The notes under the pieces: model-generated
Told to the model about the DNA's origin: nothing
Databases searched by the model: none
The model's input: only the letters and a program-made list of their open reading frames with translations
Program-made: the position numbers and the translations under genes
Shown here: positions 45,868 through 57,265 of the stretch, piece by piece
Layout: each line of letters begins with the position of its first letter
Position numbering within the stretch: position 1 is the stretch's first letter
Origin: Leptospira montravelensis
Lineage (GTDB): Bacteria; Spirochaetota; Leptospiria; Leptospirales; Leptospiraceae
Assembly: GCF_004770045.1 (NCBI RefSeq)
Contig: NZ_RQFO01000017.1
Span: 496,001-560,000 of the forward strand
Direction: 5' to 3'
Length of the DNA: 64,000 nt

Positions 45868-48800
45868 TTATCGGATCGCTTCCTGTTTAGAATGAAGTAA
45901 TTGGTAAATTCCTCCCTTAGAAAGTAAATCTCGATGAGTTCCTTTACTTTCCAATTTACCTCGTTCCATAACAAAAATTTGGTCATAATTGCGGATAGTA
46001 TCTAATCTATGGGCCACTGTAATGATCGTAGCACCAGCAAAAACAGTATTTATATGAGACAGAATCCTTGCTTCCGTTTCTTTATCTAGAGAAGCAGTAG
46101 GTTCGTCCAACAACAGTAGATTTGGCTTTTGGAGAAATAAACGAGCTAATGATAACCGTTGTTTTTGACCTCCAGAAAAAACGAATCCCTTCTCGGATAT
46201 TTCTGTATCGTAACCAAGCGGAAGTTTGACGATATCATCATGTATACAGGCAAGTTTTGCTGCTTCCACTACTTCGCTAAGTGTTGCTTCTGGTTTAGTG
46301 ATTGATATATTCTCTCTAACCGTTCCTGCAATTAAAGGATTTTCTTGAAAGATTACGCCTATTTTAGTTCGCAAACTAGGAAGCCAAATTTCATTCAATG
46401 ATACCTCATCAATGAAAATTTCTCCTTCTTGCGGCTGATACAAACCGAGTATTAATTTTAAAATAGTCGATTTACCACTTCCGCTCCTACCAACAAAAGC
46501 AACTTTTTTACCCGCCTGAATCTTTAATTTTAAATTACGAATACCAGATTCGGGTTTAAGAGTATCATAAGAAAAACTCAAATTTTTAAATTCAATGTTT
46601 CCTTTAACTTCTGGAAGATCTACCTTAAATAGGTTATCCTTATCAGTGATCTCACTATCCAGCGATTCAAAACTACGTAATCGATTCCAAGAAATATTTG
46701 CCTTTTGAAATTTTAACAAATCATCATATAAAGAAATGATTGGATTACGAATATATGCAACTAAACCTATGATCGCATAAAGAGTTCCAAGTGTCATTTG
46801 ATCTTTGAGAATTAAAACACTTCCAACTAACATTACAATTACCACTGTAATCTGTTTAAAAAACTCTGTATTAGTAAAAAGTAAGTTGGAATAAAATAAC
46901 TTTTTCCCTTCCGAATTCAATTGAGATGTCAGTCGTTTCTCAAAATCCCAACGATGCGAATAAGTAGCTCCCAAATTTTTTATGGTTTCAAATCCATTTA
47001 TCGTTTCGATAAAATAACTTAGTGTTTCCGATTTTTTAAGGGACTCTTTCTTTGTTTCTTCAACAATTTTCGGAGTTAATGTACGAAGGATTAACACTTC
47101 AGGTAGTATTAATAATACGATTATTAAAAGTAAAATTGGAGATAGAAAAAGAAAAATTATAAAGACTAACGAGCTAAAAAGTAAATCAAAGAATTTCATT
47201 GCTCCTTGGTCCGAGAAAAATGATATAATAGATTCAATTTCTTCCCAACGATTTAATATTTCTCCTTTTCTATTTCTTTCAAAGAAGGAAATGGGTAAGG
47301 AAATCAATTTTACCAAAAACCGAATAGCAATAGTTTGGTTAACTCGATTACTTGTAAAAAAAATAACATTCGATCTAAAATAAGCAAGAAAGGATTGAGA
47401 AAAACTAAGTAAAACAACAGAAAAAATTACCGGAATAAAAAATTCCTTATTCTCTTGTAACAAAACGGCATCGATCAAATATAAATTTACCAGTGGAATA
47501 AAAACTTCCAATCCTTTAATCACAAAACTAGCAACAATACCGGCTTTTAAATATTGGATTGCAGGTAAAAAATACTCTGCGAGTCCAAAAAAGAAACGAT
47601 TCTTCAACTCCCATTTAGGTTCAGGTTTGGTTTTAGGAATGAAATAAATGACTATTGATGAAGATTTCTGATCCCACTCTTCACGAGAGAGATTTACATC
47701 TCCAAACTCTGGATCAAAAATAATAACTCTCTTTTTTTCAATCGACTTTAAGATGACATACCTTGAATTTTCTAAGAATCCAATGGTTGGAATGTTATGT
47801 AGCTCTGGTTCATGATCTTTCCAATTAACAAAGTAACAATCTCCCTTACCTTCTCCAAAACTATTTTTCCAGTGATTTGGTCTTATGTCTGGATCAAAGT
47901 CAGGAAATGATGAATCTGCGTCATAATCAGCAAAAGAAAAACCCCAATACCTAAAAATCATTTTGCGACAGGCATCGCCAGATTGAAACTTACCGTCTTG
48001 GAATAAATAAGGAAAGCGCAATTGATTTCTAATTGGTGGTTGAAATTTTAATTTAGGCAAAAAATGGAACTTATCTTCTTCGTAAATTGACAATGTTTCC
48101 ATTGTATCTTCTTCAGAACCATCACCTAAGTTTAGTTTCCTTTCGCTCATTATAGAACGAATGGTTATCAATAGACTTTCAGATTTTTTAAAGATTTCCA
48201 CTGCGTCCTTTGAGGAAAGTTCATATACAAAACTTTCTTCGACGGCCGTAACAGTCGCATTTCTTGCTTTTTTTTCCAATACCCCCATTTCACCTAACAC
48301 AGAGCCAGCCTCAACAAATGAAAAATAATCTTTTTGCCAAGTAGATTTGGTGACTTTGAATCTTCCTGAACGAATAAAAAACAAAGAGGAACTTTTACTT
48401 CCTTCCTTTATCAATGTTTGTCCTGAAGGAATCTTCCGCTTTATAAGTATTTTCGATAATTCTTGGATTTCCGAATTTGAAAGTTTTCTGAAATAGGGGT
48501 GAATTCTTAATTCATCTCGAAGTTGTACATTTTCTTTATATTCATTCCAAAGTTTTTTTCTGTTGTTATCCGACTCTATGAATTTTAAGAACTGAAGTTG
48601 CGATACAACTCTAACCCTAGAATTTTCTTCTACTTGGAAAAATTGTTTTTTTAATGAATCAGATGAAAACTCAGTGACGCCGTAAAAAGTACCTTCTGTT
48701 AAAGTCTTAATCAAAAGTTCCTTTTCATTAATTTTTAATTTTACTTGAATCCTACCTGTTTCGACCATTAAGAACGGTGTAGGTTCAAATTCATTTCCAC

Positions 48801-48933
48801 CAATTCTATCATTTGCTACTAGAGACCTAAATTCAAATAAACCAATAAATTTAGTTAAGTCATTCGTAGATAGTTTCGATAAAAACTCATCTTCGACAAA
48901 TGATTTCGGAATTTCTATTGTTTTATGTTTCAA
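45868..48933 (-). CDS. ABC exporter with two cyclic-nucleotide-binding-like domains and a dead C39-like domain
   Basis: 1021 residues. Two cNMP-binding folds lie at about 13-125 and 145-262. The second keeps a plausible phosphate cassette (GEMGVL at 214-219, Arg224), while the first has lost it. A C39-like domain follows (about 300-435), but the catalytic Cys position is Gly319 (Cys322 is the later, non-catalytic one) and the His position is Arg391. Then come six helices and the ATPase, with Walker A GRSGSGKST, signature FSGGQKQRLSL and Walker B LLLLDEPTASLD. In HlyB-type exporters such dead C39 domains bind unprocessed substrates. It is third in the operon. Confidence 0.9.
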   Translation of the reverse strand: MKHKTIEIPKSFVEDEFLSKLSTNDLTKFIGLFEFRSLVANDRIGGNEFEPTPFLMVETGRIQVKLKINEKELLIKTLTEGTFYGVTEFSSDSLKKQFFQVEENSRVRVVSQLQFLKFIESDNNRKKLWNEYKENVQLRDELRIHPYFRKLSNSEIQELSKILIKRKIPSGQTLIKEGSKSSSLFFIRSGRFKVTKSTWQKDYFSFVEAGSVLGEMGVLEKKARNATVTAVEESFVYELSSKDAVEIFKKSESLLITIRSIMSERKLNLGDGSEEDTMETLSIYEEDKFHFLPKLKFQPPIRNQLRFPYLFQDGKFQSGDACRKMIFRYWGFSFADYDADSSFPDFDPDIRPNHWKNSFGEGKGDCYFVNWKDHEPELHNIPTIGFLENSRYVILKSIEKKRVIIFDPEFGDVNLSREEWDQKSSSIVIYFIPKTKPEPKWELKNRFFFGLAEYFLPAIQYLKAGIVASFVIKGLEVFIPLVNLYLIDAVLLQENKEFFIPVIFSVVLLSFSQSFLAYFRSNVIFFTSNRVNQTIAIRFLVKLISLPISFFERNRKGEILNRWEEIESIISFFSDQGAMKFFDLLFSSLVFIIFLFLSPILLLIIVLLILPEVLILRTLTPKIVEETKKESLKKSETLSYFIETINGFETIKNLGATYSHRWDFEKRLTSQLNSEGKKLFYSNLLFTNTEFFKQITVVIVMLVGSVLILKDQMTLGTLYAIIGLVAYIRNPIISLYDDLLKFQKANISWNRLRSFESLDSEITDKDNLFKVDLPEVKGNIEFKNLSFSYDTLKPESGIRNLKLKIQAGKKVAFVGRSGSGKSTILKLILGLYQPQEGEIFIDEVSLNEIWLPSLRTKIGVIFQENPLIAGTVRENISITKPEATLSEVVEAAKLACIHDDIVKLPLGYDTEISEKGFVFSGGQKQRLSLARLFLQKPNLLLLDEPTASLDKETEARILSHINTVFAGATIITVAHRLDTIRNYDQIFVMERGKLESKGTHRDLLSKGGIYQLLHSKQEAIR

Positions 48934-48935
48934 TT

Positions 48936-50039
48936 TTAATTCCTAGGATCAGCATAACGAAATAAAATTTGATAAATACTTTTTCTATCTATTACAATAT
49001 CTGCAACTACCTTTAATCCAGGAAACAATTGAAATTCTTTTCCATCTTGATTCAAATCTTGAGTTCCTAAAATTAAAATAACTGAAAAGGAATCCTTTTC
49101 CTTTGTATTAGGAATAATTTGGGATACGGTTCCCTCTACTACACCAAAATCATTTTGATGAAACGCCTTAACTTTTATAATAGAAGATAAACCTAATCGA
49201 ACTGCACCAATATCTTTACTGCTCACTTCCACTATAGCCTCTAATGGTTGGCCTTCTTCCATCAAAGATGCTACGGTCTGTCCACGTATAATATTTTGTC
49301 CTACGTTATTAACAGAGAGCTCACCGATGATTCCAGAAAAAGGCATACGAATAATTGCATTAGCAACTCTTTCTCGTTTTAATTTTGTATCACCTCTAAG
49401 GCTTGAGATTGTGTTTTCCTCTCTTTGAATTTCGTCCTTTAAATTTCCAAACTCTTCATTAAACTCTAATAAACTTTGCTCATATATAAACTTGGCACCA
49501 ACACCATTTTGAAAATCCATAAACGCTTTTTTCAAACTAACGAATTTGCTTAGAACTGCTCCCGATAAAGCAGAACCGGAATTATTTTCTAAATTAGAAG
49601 CCAAGTTTTTTAAAATTTTCTCTGCTTCCTTTTTATTTCGAATTAAACGTTGTAATTTTTTTTCCTCATACTCTAAGTTATTTGTATCTTTTGATAATTC
49701 AATTTGTTGTTCAGAAAATTCTAATTCCATAATGGGATCTCCTTTTTTAAGAAAATCGCCAGATTTTACATATAGGTTTGTCAGTGTCCCAGTTTCTAAT
49801 GCCTCCACTACATGATAGTTTCCTTTCGGTCGAATCGATCCTGTCGCCTGCACAACGACATCAACCTTTCCAAAAGTTAAAAACAATACAAAACAAACAA
49901 AAAAAGCAGAGATTAAATAAATTCCCTTCTTTTCCCAATTTGGTGCTGGATGTTTTAATAATTCATCATAGTAAGATGCAGAATGTCTAGATTCCCAATT
50001 AGAATCAGTTTCTTTTATATTTTTAAATTTTTTAAACAT
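48936..50039 (-). CDS. HlyD-family membrane fusion protein
   Basis: About 367 residues. A cytoplasmic N-terminus and one helix ([19 protein letters not shown]) are followed by the biotinyl-lipoyl half-motifs [46 protein letters not shown] and [29 protein letters not shown], with a coiled-coil hairpin between. It bridges the ABC exporter and the TolC-like channel. The ATG at 50039 (or 50042) overlaps the upstream ABC gene end. The gap to the next ABC gene is two bases. Confidence 0.9.
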   Translation of the reverse strand: MFKKFKNIKETDSNWESRHSASYYDELLKHPAPNWEKKGIYLISAFFVCFVLFLTFGKVDVVVQATGSIRPKGNYHVVEALETGTLTNLYVKSGDFLKKGDPIMELEFSEQQIELSKDTNNLEYEEKKLQRLIRNKKEAEKILKNLASNLENNSGSALSGAVLSKFVSLKKAFMDFQNGVGAKFIYEQSLLEFNEEFGNLKDEIQREENTISSLRGDTKLKRERVANAIIRMPFSGIIGELSVNNVGQNIIRGQTVASLMEEGQPLEAIVEVSSKDIGAVRLGLSSIIKVKAFHQNDFGVVEGTVSQIIPNTKEKDSFSVILILGTQDLNQDGKEFQLFPGLKVVADIVIDRKSIYQILFRYADPRN

Positions 50040-53000
50040 CATTATCCCCTTCACTTAAAGTTGGAAATAAATGGTAATAAAAACCTTTTGTTGTAATCAA
50101 TTCTGCATGAGTTCCAATTTCTACAATCCGACCTTCATCCAACACTATAATTTTATCTGCACTTACTGTACTATGAAGTCTATGTGAGATTTGAATTACC
50201 GTTCTATCTTTAAAAACTGTTTCCCATTGCGATTGAATATGTGATTCTGTTTCGGAATCTAATGCTGATGTTGGTTCATCCAAAAACAAAATACTCGGAT
50301 TGGTAACGAGTGCCCTTGCAATTGCCAAACGCTGCCTCTGACCTCCAGAAAGTCCGATTCCGGATTCACCAATTTTTGTTTCATATTTCATTGGAAACCT
50401 CTCCACAAAATGGTCAACCGAGGCTAACTTTGCGCCAGCTAACAATGATTCTTTATTCAATGAAGGATTTTTTTTAGATAAGTTTTCGGAAATACTACCA
50501 GAAAAAAGAATTGGATGTTGTTCTACCGCACCAAATTGGATTCTAACTTCTTCTGGATCTAAAGTGGATAAATCAAATGAATCAAAAAACACTTTTCCTT
50601 TGGTAGGGGATAAAGTTCCCATCATAATTCTCATCAAAGTGGATTTACCACAACCACTTCGACCTACAATTGCTATTTTTTCACCAGCTTCGATTTCTAA
50701 ATGGATATCTGATAGTATCTCAGAACCTGTATCCGAATATTTAAAACTAATATGATCTAAAGTTATTTTTCCCGATAATCTCGGCAATTCACCAAACGGA
50801 CGTTGGCTGACAATTTCTCCAGGTAATGAATATATTTCTGTTAACCGCATACGCGATTCTCTTAGTTCACTCAGGTCTTCATACAAATGGCAAAGCCGAA
50901 CAATTGGTTCCATTAGAAGAGAATATAACACTAAAAAAGCTAAAAAACTTCCAAGAGAAAGTGATTCGTCCAAAACATCGCTAACTCCAAATGTAATCAC
51001 GGCGATAAGTCCAATTTGTTCGAAAAATTTGCTCATCAATTGCAAAACATGAACCCTTTTTCCCACTCTTAAATTAGTAAGAATCGTTCTTGCAATTTCA
51101 TTAAGTCCCTTAGAGAGATATCGACTTTCCATTGCAGAAGATTTGATGAGTGGCATTCCAGCAAATAAGGACAAGAAAAAGGAAGTTGTTTTCTTTTTAG
51201 ATTCAAAACTATGTTTTTGCAATTTTTTAATTTTTGCGCTTGAATTTACAACAAACAATGAATATACGATTAGAAAAAATAAACCAACAAAAGAAAGACT
51301 GCTATCCAAACGGAATAAAATAAATAAATAAATAGGCAAAGTCACCAAATCTAAAATCAAAAACAAACCAGATCTCTGCGTAATTTCTAAAATTTTTTGA
51401 TTTTCTTTTAACCTTTGCGTAAAATCACCGGTTTCAAATTTTCTAAATTCGGGTAAGGTAAGATTGAGTATATGTTGGAAAAATCTAACGAAATAATTAT
51501 ACTCCAGACCTTGCATAAGCCCGATAGAGATTAGGTTTCTAAATAAAGAAAACAAAGTTTGAAAAAAAACAGATAATCCTACACCAGTCACTAATGTGAA
51601 CAGAAAATTTCTGTCGGAAAAAACCAATACTTGGTCTACCACCTGACGAATCAAATACGGTAATGATAAAGTTAGTATGGCAGAAAGTATAGTTGCCACT
51701 AAGATCCAACGAATTTCACTACGTTTCGGACTAAACAAAGTTCGAAGTTCTTTAAAAAAACTGATCAAACTTACATCTGCAGACATTGTAGCTGGTGCCG
51801 GAGAAAATTGTAATACAACTCCATCCCAAATTTGCAAGAACTGAGAAATTGAAAGTTCGTAAACTCCCTTAATAGGATGAGAGATAAGAACTGCATCTAA
51901 TTCGTAGTCATACAAATACAACAAACACGGAACACTCTCGTCATCGGTAATAAAAACTGGATTTTCTAATTCAGTTAATTGTTCTTGTGACAAATGTTGT
52001 TGTTTGGTTAAAAATCCCAACTTCTCTAATTCAATTGCTAATTCAAAAATTCCAGGAACAATATTTCGATTTAATTCGTTTTTAATTCTTATTTTCCAAT
52101 TGTTAGGAAGAGGTTTATCAAATGTTCGTAAGGATAGTTCGCTACAAACAAGTCCAACTAAAGTTAGTTGGTCCGTTGTTACTTGCTCAATATATAATTT
52201 TTTTGTCCCCTTTCTAATTTCAAATCGTTTCGAAACAAATGGGCGAATTGTATTCTCTTCTTTTTCTTTTGCCTTGTATGTCGAATAACGCAGTAAACGC
52301 GATTGAACAATTTCTTCTAACTTGTTCCCTTTCTCTACGCCAATTACCTTACGGAAAATAGATCCAGGAATTTTATATAAATCGGAATCTTCTGATGCAA
52401 CTGCACTTGCTAATCGTTTTTGTTGTTTGAAAATTGCAATCTCACCTAGAATATCCCCCGACCGCATAATGGAGATAATTTTCCTTGGATTTTCTGTTCT
52501 GATCTGAATTTTTCCAGATCGAACAATATAAGCAGCGTCTCCCTCTTCCCCTTCAGAAAAAATAAAATCCCCTTGCGTTACTTTTACTAACTGAATGGAT
52601 TTGAGAATAAGTTTGATCTCTTCAGGGGAAAGTTCCTCAAAAAAACTAAGTTTACGAACATAATGAAACTTTTCTTGTTCTTCTTCTCTATGTTTTGCTT
52701 TTTCCGCAATTTCTGGATGTAAATCAACTAACTTTAAAAAACGAGAAGCAGGAAGTAATAAAACGATAGAAGGTTCAAGTGCATAGTAATCATGTTTCGA
52801 AGGAGTTTTTGTGAGCGTAATTCTTTCTCCAATCGATTCGCCAACTTCAACATATGCATACCTCCCTAAACTTAGGTCTTGTTTGTTTTGTTTCATTCCA
52901 AATCGACCAGTCAAAACAAAATGAATGTATTCTGGCATTTGGTTGGCTTTGATTAAATGTTGACCCAATCGAACAAAACGTACTTCGATAAATGGGAGTA

Positions 53001-53097
53001 GGCTTTCCCGTTCTGCTTCGTCTAATTCCGCAAGTAGATAATTACTGCGAAACACGGTGCGGATTTTTTCAAGATTTCGCCTAACTTCAGAATGCAT
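50032..53097 (-). CDS. Second ABC exporter with two cyclic-nucleotide-binding-like domains and a dead C39-like domain
   Basis: 1021 residues, the same length and layout as the protein from 45868. cNMP-binding folds lie at about 20-130 and 150-265. The second has GEIAIF (218-223) and Arg228, the first has GERITL without the Arg. A C39-like domain at about 300-435 keeps the late part ([20 protein letters not shown]) but no catalytic set. The ATPase has [21 protein letters not shown] and [11 protein letters not shown]. It is first in the operon. The pair could form a heterodimer. Confidence 0.9.
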   Translation of the reverse strand: MHSEVRRNLEKIRTVFRSNYLLAELDEAERESLLPFIEVRFVRLGQHLIKANQMPEYIHFVLTGRFGMKQNKQDLSLGRYAYVEVGESIGERITLTKTPSKHDYYALEPSIVLLLPASRFLKLVDLHPEIAEKAKHREEEQEKFHYVRKLSFFEELSPEEIKLILKSIQLVKVTQGDFIFSEGEEGDAAYIVRSGKIQIRTENPRKIISIMRSGDILGEIAIFKQQKRLASAVASEDSDLYKIPGSIFRKVIGVEKGNKLEEIVQSRLLRYSTYKAKEKEENTIRPFVSKRFEIRKGTKKLYIEQVTTDQLTLVGLVCSELSLRTFDKPLPNNWKIRIKNELNRNIVPGIFELAIELEKLGFLTKQQHLSQEQLTELENPVFITDDESVPCLLYLYDYELDAVLISHPIKGVYELSISQFLQIWDGVVLQFSPAPATMSADVSLISFFKELRTLFSPKRSEIRWILVATILSAILTLSLPYLIRQVVDQVLVFSDRNFLFTLVTGVGLSVFFQTLFSLFRNLISIGLMQGLEYNYFVRFFQHILNLTLPEFRKFETGDFTQRLKENQKILEITQRSGLFLILDLVTLPIYLFILFRLDSSLSFVGLFFLIVYSLFVVNSSAKIKKLQKHSFESKKKTTSFFLSLFAGMPLIKSSAMESRYLSKGLNEIARTILTNLRVGKRVHVLQLMSKFFEQIGLIAVITFGVSDVLDESLSLGSFLAFLVLYSLLMEPIVRLCHLYEDLSELRESRMRLTEIYSLPGEIVSQRPFGELPRLSGKITLDHISFKYSDTGSEILSDIHLEIEAGEKIAIVGRSGCGKSTLMRIMMGTLSPTKGKVFFDSFDLSTLDPEEVRIQFGAVEQHPILFSGSISENLSKKNPSLNKESLLAGAKLASVDHFVERFPMKYETKIGESGIGLSGGQRQRLAIARALVTNPSILFLDEPTSALDSETESHIQSQWETVFKDRTVIQISHRLHSTVSADKIIVLDEGRIVEIGTHAELITTKGFYYHLFPTLSEGDNDV

Positions 53098-53314
53098 TTA
53101 TTTATCCGCTTTAATTAGGATTCGAAGCACTAGGAACGTCCGTATCCAAAAGATATTTGGATCCATGCGCTACTATTAACATCGACTTAAATCGACTGAG
53201 TCCTAAGCAGATATTGGTTTTTTACTTCCGAGAAGTCCTCCAACCTCCCCAAGGCAATTTCGCATTAGGAAAGCTGAGACAGTGACAACTCGAAAGATTT
53301 CTAAACTAAAGGGT

Positions 53315-54496
53315 TTAAGCTTTTGGGTTTTCTAGAACGATAGCGATTCCTTGTCCACCACCAATACATAGGGAAGCTACTCCGTATTTTACTCCTCGTC
53401 TTTGCATCTCTAATGCAAGAGTTAAGGTAACACGGTTTCCAGAAGCTCCGAGTGGATGTCCGATCGCAACCGCTCCTCCATTGACATTGGTAATTTTTGG
53501 ATCTAGTCCTAGTTCTTTTTGAACGGCTAAATACTGAGCAGCGAAAGCTTCGTTAACTTCCACTAGTCCAACATCTTTTAAACTGAGTCCTGCTTTTTGT
53601 AACGCAGCTGGAATGGCAATCGCTGGACCAATTCCCATCTTTGCAGGATCACAACCTGCATGTCCCCAAGACTTTACAATCGCCAAAGGTTCTTTTCCCA
53701 ATTTTTTTGCTTGAGATGCAGAAGCTACGATCATTGCAGATGCACCATCATTGATCCCGGATGCGTTTCCAGCAGTGACAGATCCATCTTTTTTAAAAGC
53801 AGGTTTCAAAGTAGCTAACTTTGTGGCACCTGCTTTTCCTTTTATGAACTCATCTTTATCAAAGACAATTGGATTTTTTCCATTGATTGTAATAGCATGA
53901 ATCTCTTCTTTTAAGATACCTTTGTTAGTTGCTTCTTCTGCTCTTTCTTGAGAAGTTGCTGCCCAAAGATCTTGTTCTTCCCTTGAGATTTTGTATTGGT
54001 CACTTAAATTCTCAGCAGTCATTCCCATTGGAAGTTCTACATAAATATCTGTTAAACCAGTCGCCAATGAATCTTCAAATTCAGAATTTCCATAACGAAC
54101 GCCAAATCTAGCATTACGAACCACATAAGGCGCGTTACTCATTGATTCAACACCGCCAGCAAGAACGGTATGTGCTTCACCCAACATAATTTTTTTGGCT
54201 GCTTGGATGACTGCTTCCATTCCAGAACCGCAAAGTCGATTTAGTGTGAGTGCAGGGCTCGCAATTGGAACTCCAGATTTCAAACCAATATGTCGTGCTA
54301 AATAAATTCCGTCTTTGCCTGTGGGTATGACATTACCAAAAATACTTTCTTCTATTAGAGATGGGTCCACACCAGTTTTCTGAAGTGCTGCTTTGGAGAC
54401 TTCAACTCCAAGGTCTACGGCACTCATATCTTTGAGAGTTCCGCCAAAACTACCGAATGCAGATCTAAGTCCGCCCAATATATAAACTTGTTCCAT
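53315..54496 (-). CDS. Acetyl-CoA acetyltransferase (thiolase)
   Basis: 393 residues. The acylated Cys is in [13 protein letters not shown], the catalytic His in [14 protein letters not shown] and the second Cys in [10 protein letters not shown]. Thiolases of this size condense or cleave acetoacetyl-CoA or longer 3-ketoacyl-CoA; which one cannot be told. It stands alone, divergent from the next gene. Confidence 0.93.
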   Translation of the reverse strand: MEQVYILGGLRSAFGSFGGTLKDMSAVDLGVEVSKAALQKTGVDPSLIEESIFGNVIPTGKDGIYLARHIGLKSGVPIASPALTLNRLCGSGMEAVIQAAKKIMLGEAHTVLAGGVESMSNAPYVVRNARFGVRYGNSEFEDSLATGLTDIYVELPMGMTAENLSDQYKISREEQDLWAATSQERAEEATNKGILKEEIHAITINGKNPIVFDKDEFIKGKAGATKLATLKPAFKKDGSVTAGNASGINDGASAMIVASASQAKKLGKEPLAIVKSWGHAGCDPAKMGIGPAIAIPAALQKAGLSLKDVGLVEVNEAFAAQYLAVQKELGLDPKITNVNGGAVAIGHPLGASGNRVTLTLALEMQRRGVKYGVASLCIGGGQGIAIVLENPKA

Positions 54497-54585
54497 AGAT
54501 ACCAGAAATAGGCAAATTTGGTCACCTGTCAGCTAAGAATTGAAATTTCACTTGAAAGAGAATCCAAGATCGATAGACTTCCCAC

Positions 54586-55983
54586 ATGAATCGAGAACCC
54601 ATGTTCGGCCTGGAAACCGGCTTTTTGTCGAAACAAACCGCAGGCCTCATTCGAGGAATCCTTCAAAAACGGTATTCTATCGGTAACTCTTCTGTTCCTT
54701 TGTTTTCATCGCCATCCTCTTTATACCCAGGTTTGGAACTCATCTCTGACAAGGGACCAAATCTCATTCAAAAACGATTGGTAGTGGGAAGCATTCGTAT
54801 GGGATATGGCCACCATCGCATGGCCCTCTCTGTTTATTCACATTCATTAAAAAAACAAATTCCCACCTACTTACATGACCTACTTGCGATAAACTCACCA
54901 GAAGCAAAAGCGATAGCGGATATTGATTCTGGTTATAGTTATTTTTCTAGACTGAGTGCCGAAATTGGAGGGCCAGTGGAATGGCTTTGGGGTGCACTTA
55001 TGTCCCAAGGGAATCTAACTTCTTTAGAACTCTCTTGCCAATTAGCAGAATTATATAAAGGGCTTATGAATGGAATTCCAAAAGACTCTTCGGTCATCAC
55101 CACATACCCGTTAAATGGTCAAATAGCAGTAGCTTCCGGATTTCAAAAAACAATCCATCTCATTTGTGATAATTTTCCACAATATTATTTACTTGTACCA
55201 GGAGCACTCAACTTAGTCCAATCACCTTCCGCCTATTCGAAGTTTATCCAGATGGGTGTACCGAAAGAAAATCTTGCCGTTGCTGGTCATTGGGTATCGG
55301 AAGATGTAGTTTCCAATGCTGTCACTGATAGCGAAAATCGAGTGCGAAGGATTGATTCAAAAAAATGCAGAAGATATCTCATTCCCATCGGAGGAGCTGG
55401 TGCTCAGAAAGGTTATGTATTAGATCTGATTCGACTTTCCAAAAAACACCTTCAGAATAAAAAAGCTGTGTTTTGGATCAACACAGGTGATCACTCTAAA
55501 GTATTAAAATCTATCGAATCATTTCTTATCGTTCAAAAAATTCCTTATTTATCAATTGATAATTGGGATGATTTAATTCATTTTATTGAACGTCATCCTT
55601 TGCGTTCTGAAGATCATGAAAACAATCCACCAGTAGTTCTGTTTCATTTTCCATCTCATACAGAAGCTTTTTCTGCTACTGATAAACTCATTCGTATTAC
55701 AGACGTCCTTGTGACGAAACCATCTGAACTTGCTTTTTATCCTGTGCCCAAACTTTTTATTCGCAGAGTGGGAGACCATGAAGCTGCATCTGTGGTTCGC
55801 TCCTTAGAACTTGGGGAAGGTACTGTGGAATGTAGGGAAGCCTCTCACGCAAAAGAACTCATTCATATTTTTACAGAATCAGATGATTTATTACTTAGAA
55901 TGAACGAGTCGGTGATTCGAAGTACAATTGAAGGAGTCTATAATGGAAGTAAGGCGGCAGTTGAAATGTCAGCCGCAAACTAA
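54586..55983 (+). CDS. Glycosyltransferase-like protein, MGDG-synthase/GT28-like fold
   Basis: 465 residues. The N-terminal half has RLVVGSIRMGYGHHRMALSVYSHSL, similar to the glycine/His loop of MGDG synthases, and FPQYYLLVPGALNLVQS. The C-terminal half has IPIGGAGAQKGYVLDLIRL and later DVLVTKPSELAFYPVPKLFIRRVGDHEAASVV, like the nucleotide-sugar binding part of GT-B enzymes. An exact donor or acceptor is not known; a membrane glycolipid is a guess. Confidence 0.65.
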   Translation: MNREPMFGLETGFLSKQTAGLIRGILQKRYSIGNSSVPLFSSPSSLYPGLELISDKGPNLIQKRLVVGSIRMGYGHHRMALSVYSHSLKKQIPTYLHDLLAINSPEAKAIADIDSGYSYFSRLSAEIGGPVEWLWGALMSQGNLTSLELSCQLAELYKGLMNGIPKDSSVITTYPLNGQIAVASGFQKTIHLICDNFPQYYLLVPGALNLVQSPSAYSKFIQMGVPKENLAVAGHWVSEDVVSNAVTDSENRVRRIDSKKCRRYLIPIGGAGAQKGYVLDLIRLSKKHLQNKKAVFWINTGDHSKVLKSIESFLIVQKIPYLSIDNWDDLIHFIERHPLRSEDHENNPPVVLFHFPSHTEAFSATDKLIRITDVLVTKPSELAFYPVPKLFIRRVGDHEAASVVRSLELGEGTVECREASHAKELIHIFTESDDLLLRMNESVIRSTIEGVYNGSKAAVEMSAAN

Positions 55984-56006
55984 ATAGAGGTACGGAAGTA
56001 GATTTT

Positions 56007-56354
56007 TTAAGTAGAAAACTTTTTTTCTAATTCTTGTCTGGAGGATTCCCAGATGGCAGCGATCTTTTTTCCTTCTTCAACAGAAGCATCAATTTCGCCG
56101 GTTTTTGCAAAACCTTCCGCTTTGATCACCACTTCTGAAAGTGCAGCTAAACCAAAATTGGCAGCCACTCCTTTGATTTGGTGTAACTCTGCCTGCAAAT
56201 CCTTTTGTTCTTTTGACACCAAAAGTCGGTCTAAATTTTCAACCCGAGTAGCCATATTTTCCAAAAGAGAGACGATCATCTCTTTTAACCAGGCCTGATC
56301 CTCCGGATCGTTCATATCCACTAAAGATTCTATACGTGACCAATCTATAAGCAA
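56007..56354 (-). CDS. Hpt (histidine phosphotransfer) domain protein
   Basis: About 115 residues, a stand-alone four-helix Hpt domain. The phosphorylated His lies in AELHQIKGVAANFGLAALS. The start is a TTG at 56354 with GGTGG upstream, or TTG at 56372. Such proteins carry phosphate between hybrid kinases and response regulators. The hybrid kinase at 1215 is a possible but unproven partner. Confidence 0.85.
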   Translation of the reverse strand: MLIDWSRIESLVDMNDPEDQAWLKEMIVSLLENMATRVENLDRLLVSKEQKDLQAELHQIKGVAANFGLAALSEVVIKAEGFAKTGEIDASVEEGKKIAAIWESSRQELEKKFST

Positions 56355-56458
56355 GTTACACCACCCATTCAAAAGTAAACAGACTAAGAAAAGCGTGTAA
56401 ATTACATTTTAAAAAATCATTTGCAGGTCTTCGGAATCGGTTTTTTTTGTAAAACACT

Positions 56459-57265
56459 ATGAAAATTCACCCCACTGCCATCATCGATCCCAAGGCGGAA
56501 CTCCATGAGTCCGTAGAAGTTGGACCGTTTTGTATCATTGAGAAAGATGTCAAAATCGGCGAAGGAACCGTCATTGAATCCCACGTTAAGATCCTATCAG
56601 GAACTCGCATTGGTAAGTTCAATAAAATATCTTCTGGGGGGAGTTTCGGCGGTTTACCACAAGATTTAGCTTTCAAACCGGAAACCAAAACCTATTTAGA
56701 AATTGGTGACCACAACCATATGCGCGAAAACGTCATTTTCCATCGAGGAACTGTAGAAGGAAAAGCTACAGTCATTGGTAATCATAACTATCTTATGGGA
56801 AACGTTCATATTGCCCATGATGTGATCGTGGGCGACCACAACATTATGGTCCAAAACGCAATGCTTGCTGGCCACGTAGTCATCGGTCATAAAGTTTTTA
56901 TATCCGGGTCAGTTGGTGTTCACCAATTTGTAAGAGTTGCTGATTATGCAATGTTAGCTGGTCTAACAAAAGTTGTGAAAGATGTCCCTCCTTATGCTAC
57001 AGTAGATGGACACCCAGGTTCCGTCGTGAGTTTAAACGTAGTGGGAATGAAACGTGCAGGAATATCTGCTGATGTGCGCTTAGCAATCAAACGCGTTTAT
57101 AAAACGATTTACCACAGTGGACTCAACACCAAACAAGCGCTTACCGAATTAAAAAAAGATCCAAACCCGGCACCAGAAGTTCAAAAAATTATCGAGTTCT
57201 TTGAAACTAGCAAACGTGGAGTAGTTGACCACCGATTTGTTGCAGGTGGATCTGACGAAGAATGA
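56459..57265 (+). CDS. lpxA: Acyl-ACP--UDP-sugar O/N-acyltransferase LpxA
   Basis: 268 residues of left-handed beta-helix hexapeptide repeats. The catalytic His region reads NYLMGNVHIAHDVIVGDHNIMVQN, and the C-terminal helical part follows PPYATVDGHPGSVVSLNVVGMKRAGIS. It performs the first step of lipid A synthesis. Leptospiral LpxA is known to prefer the 3-amino UDP-sugar and a 3-hydroxylauroyl chain. The galE start overlaps its end by four bases. Confidence 0.93.
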   Translation: MKIHPTAIIDPKAELHESVEVGPFCIIEKDVKIGEGTVIESHVKILSGTRIGKFNKISSGGSFGGLPQDLAFKPETKTYLEIGDHNHMRENVIFHRGTVEGKATVIGNHNYLMGNVHIAHDVIVGDHNIMVQNAMLAGHVVIGHKVFISGSVGVHQFVRVADYAMLAGLTKVVKDVPPYATVDGHPGSVVSLNVVGMKRAGISADVRLAIKRVYKTIYHSGLNTKQALTELKKDPNPAPEVQKIIEFFETSKRGVVDHRFVAGGSDEE

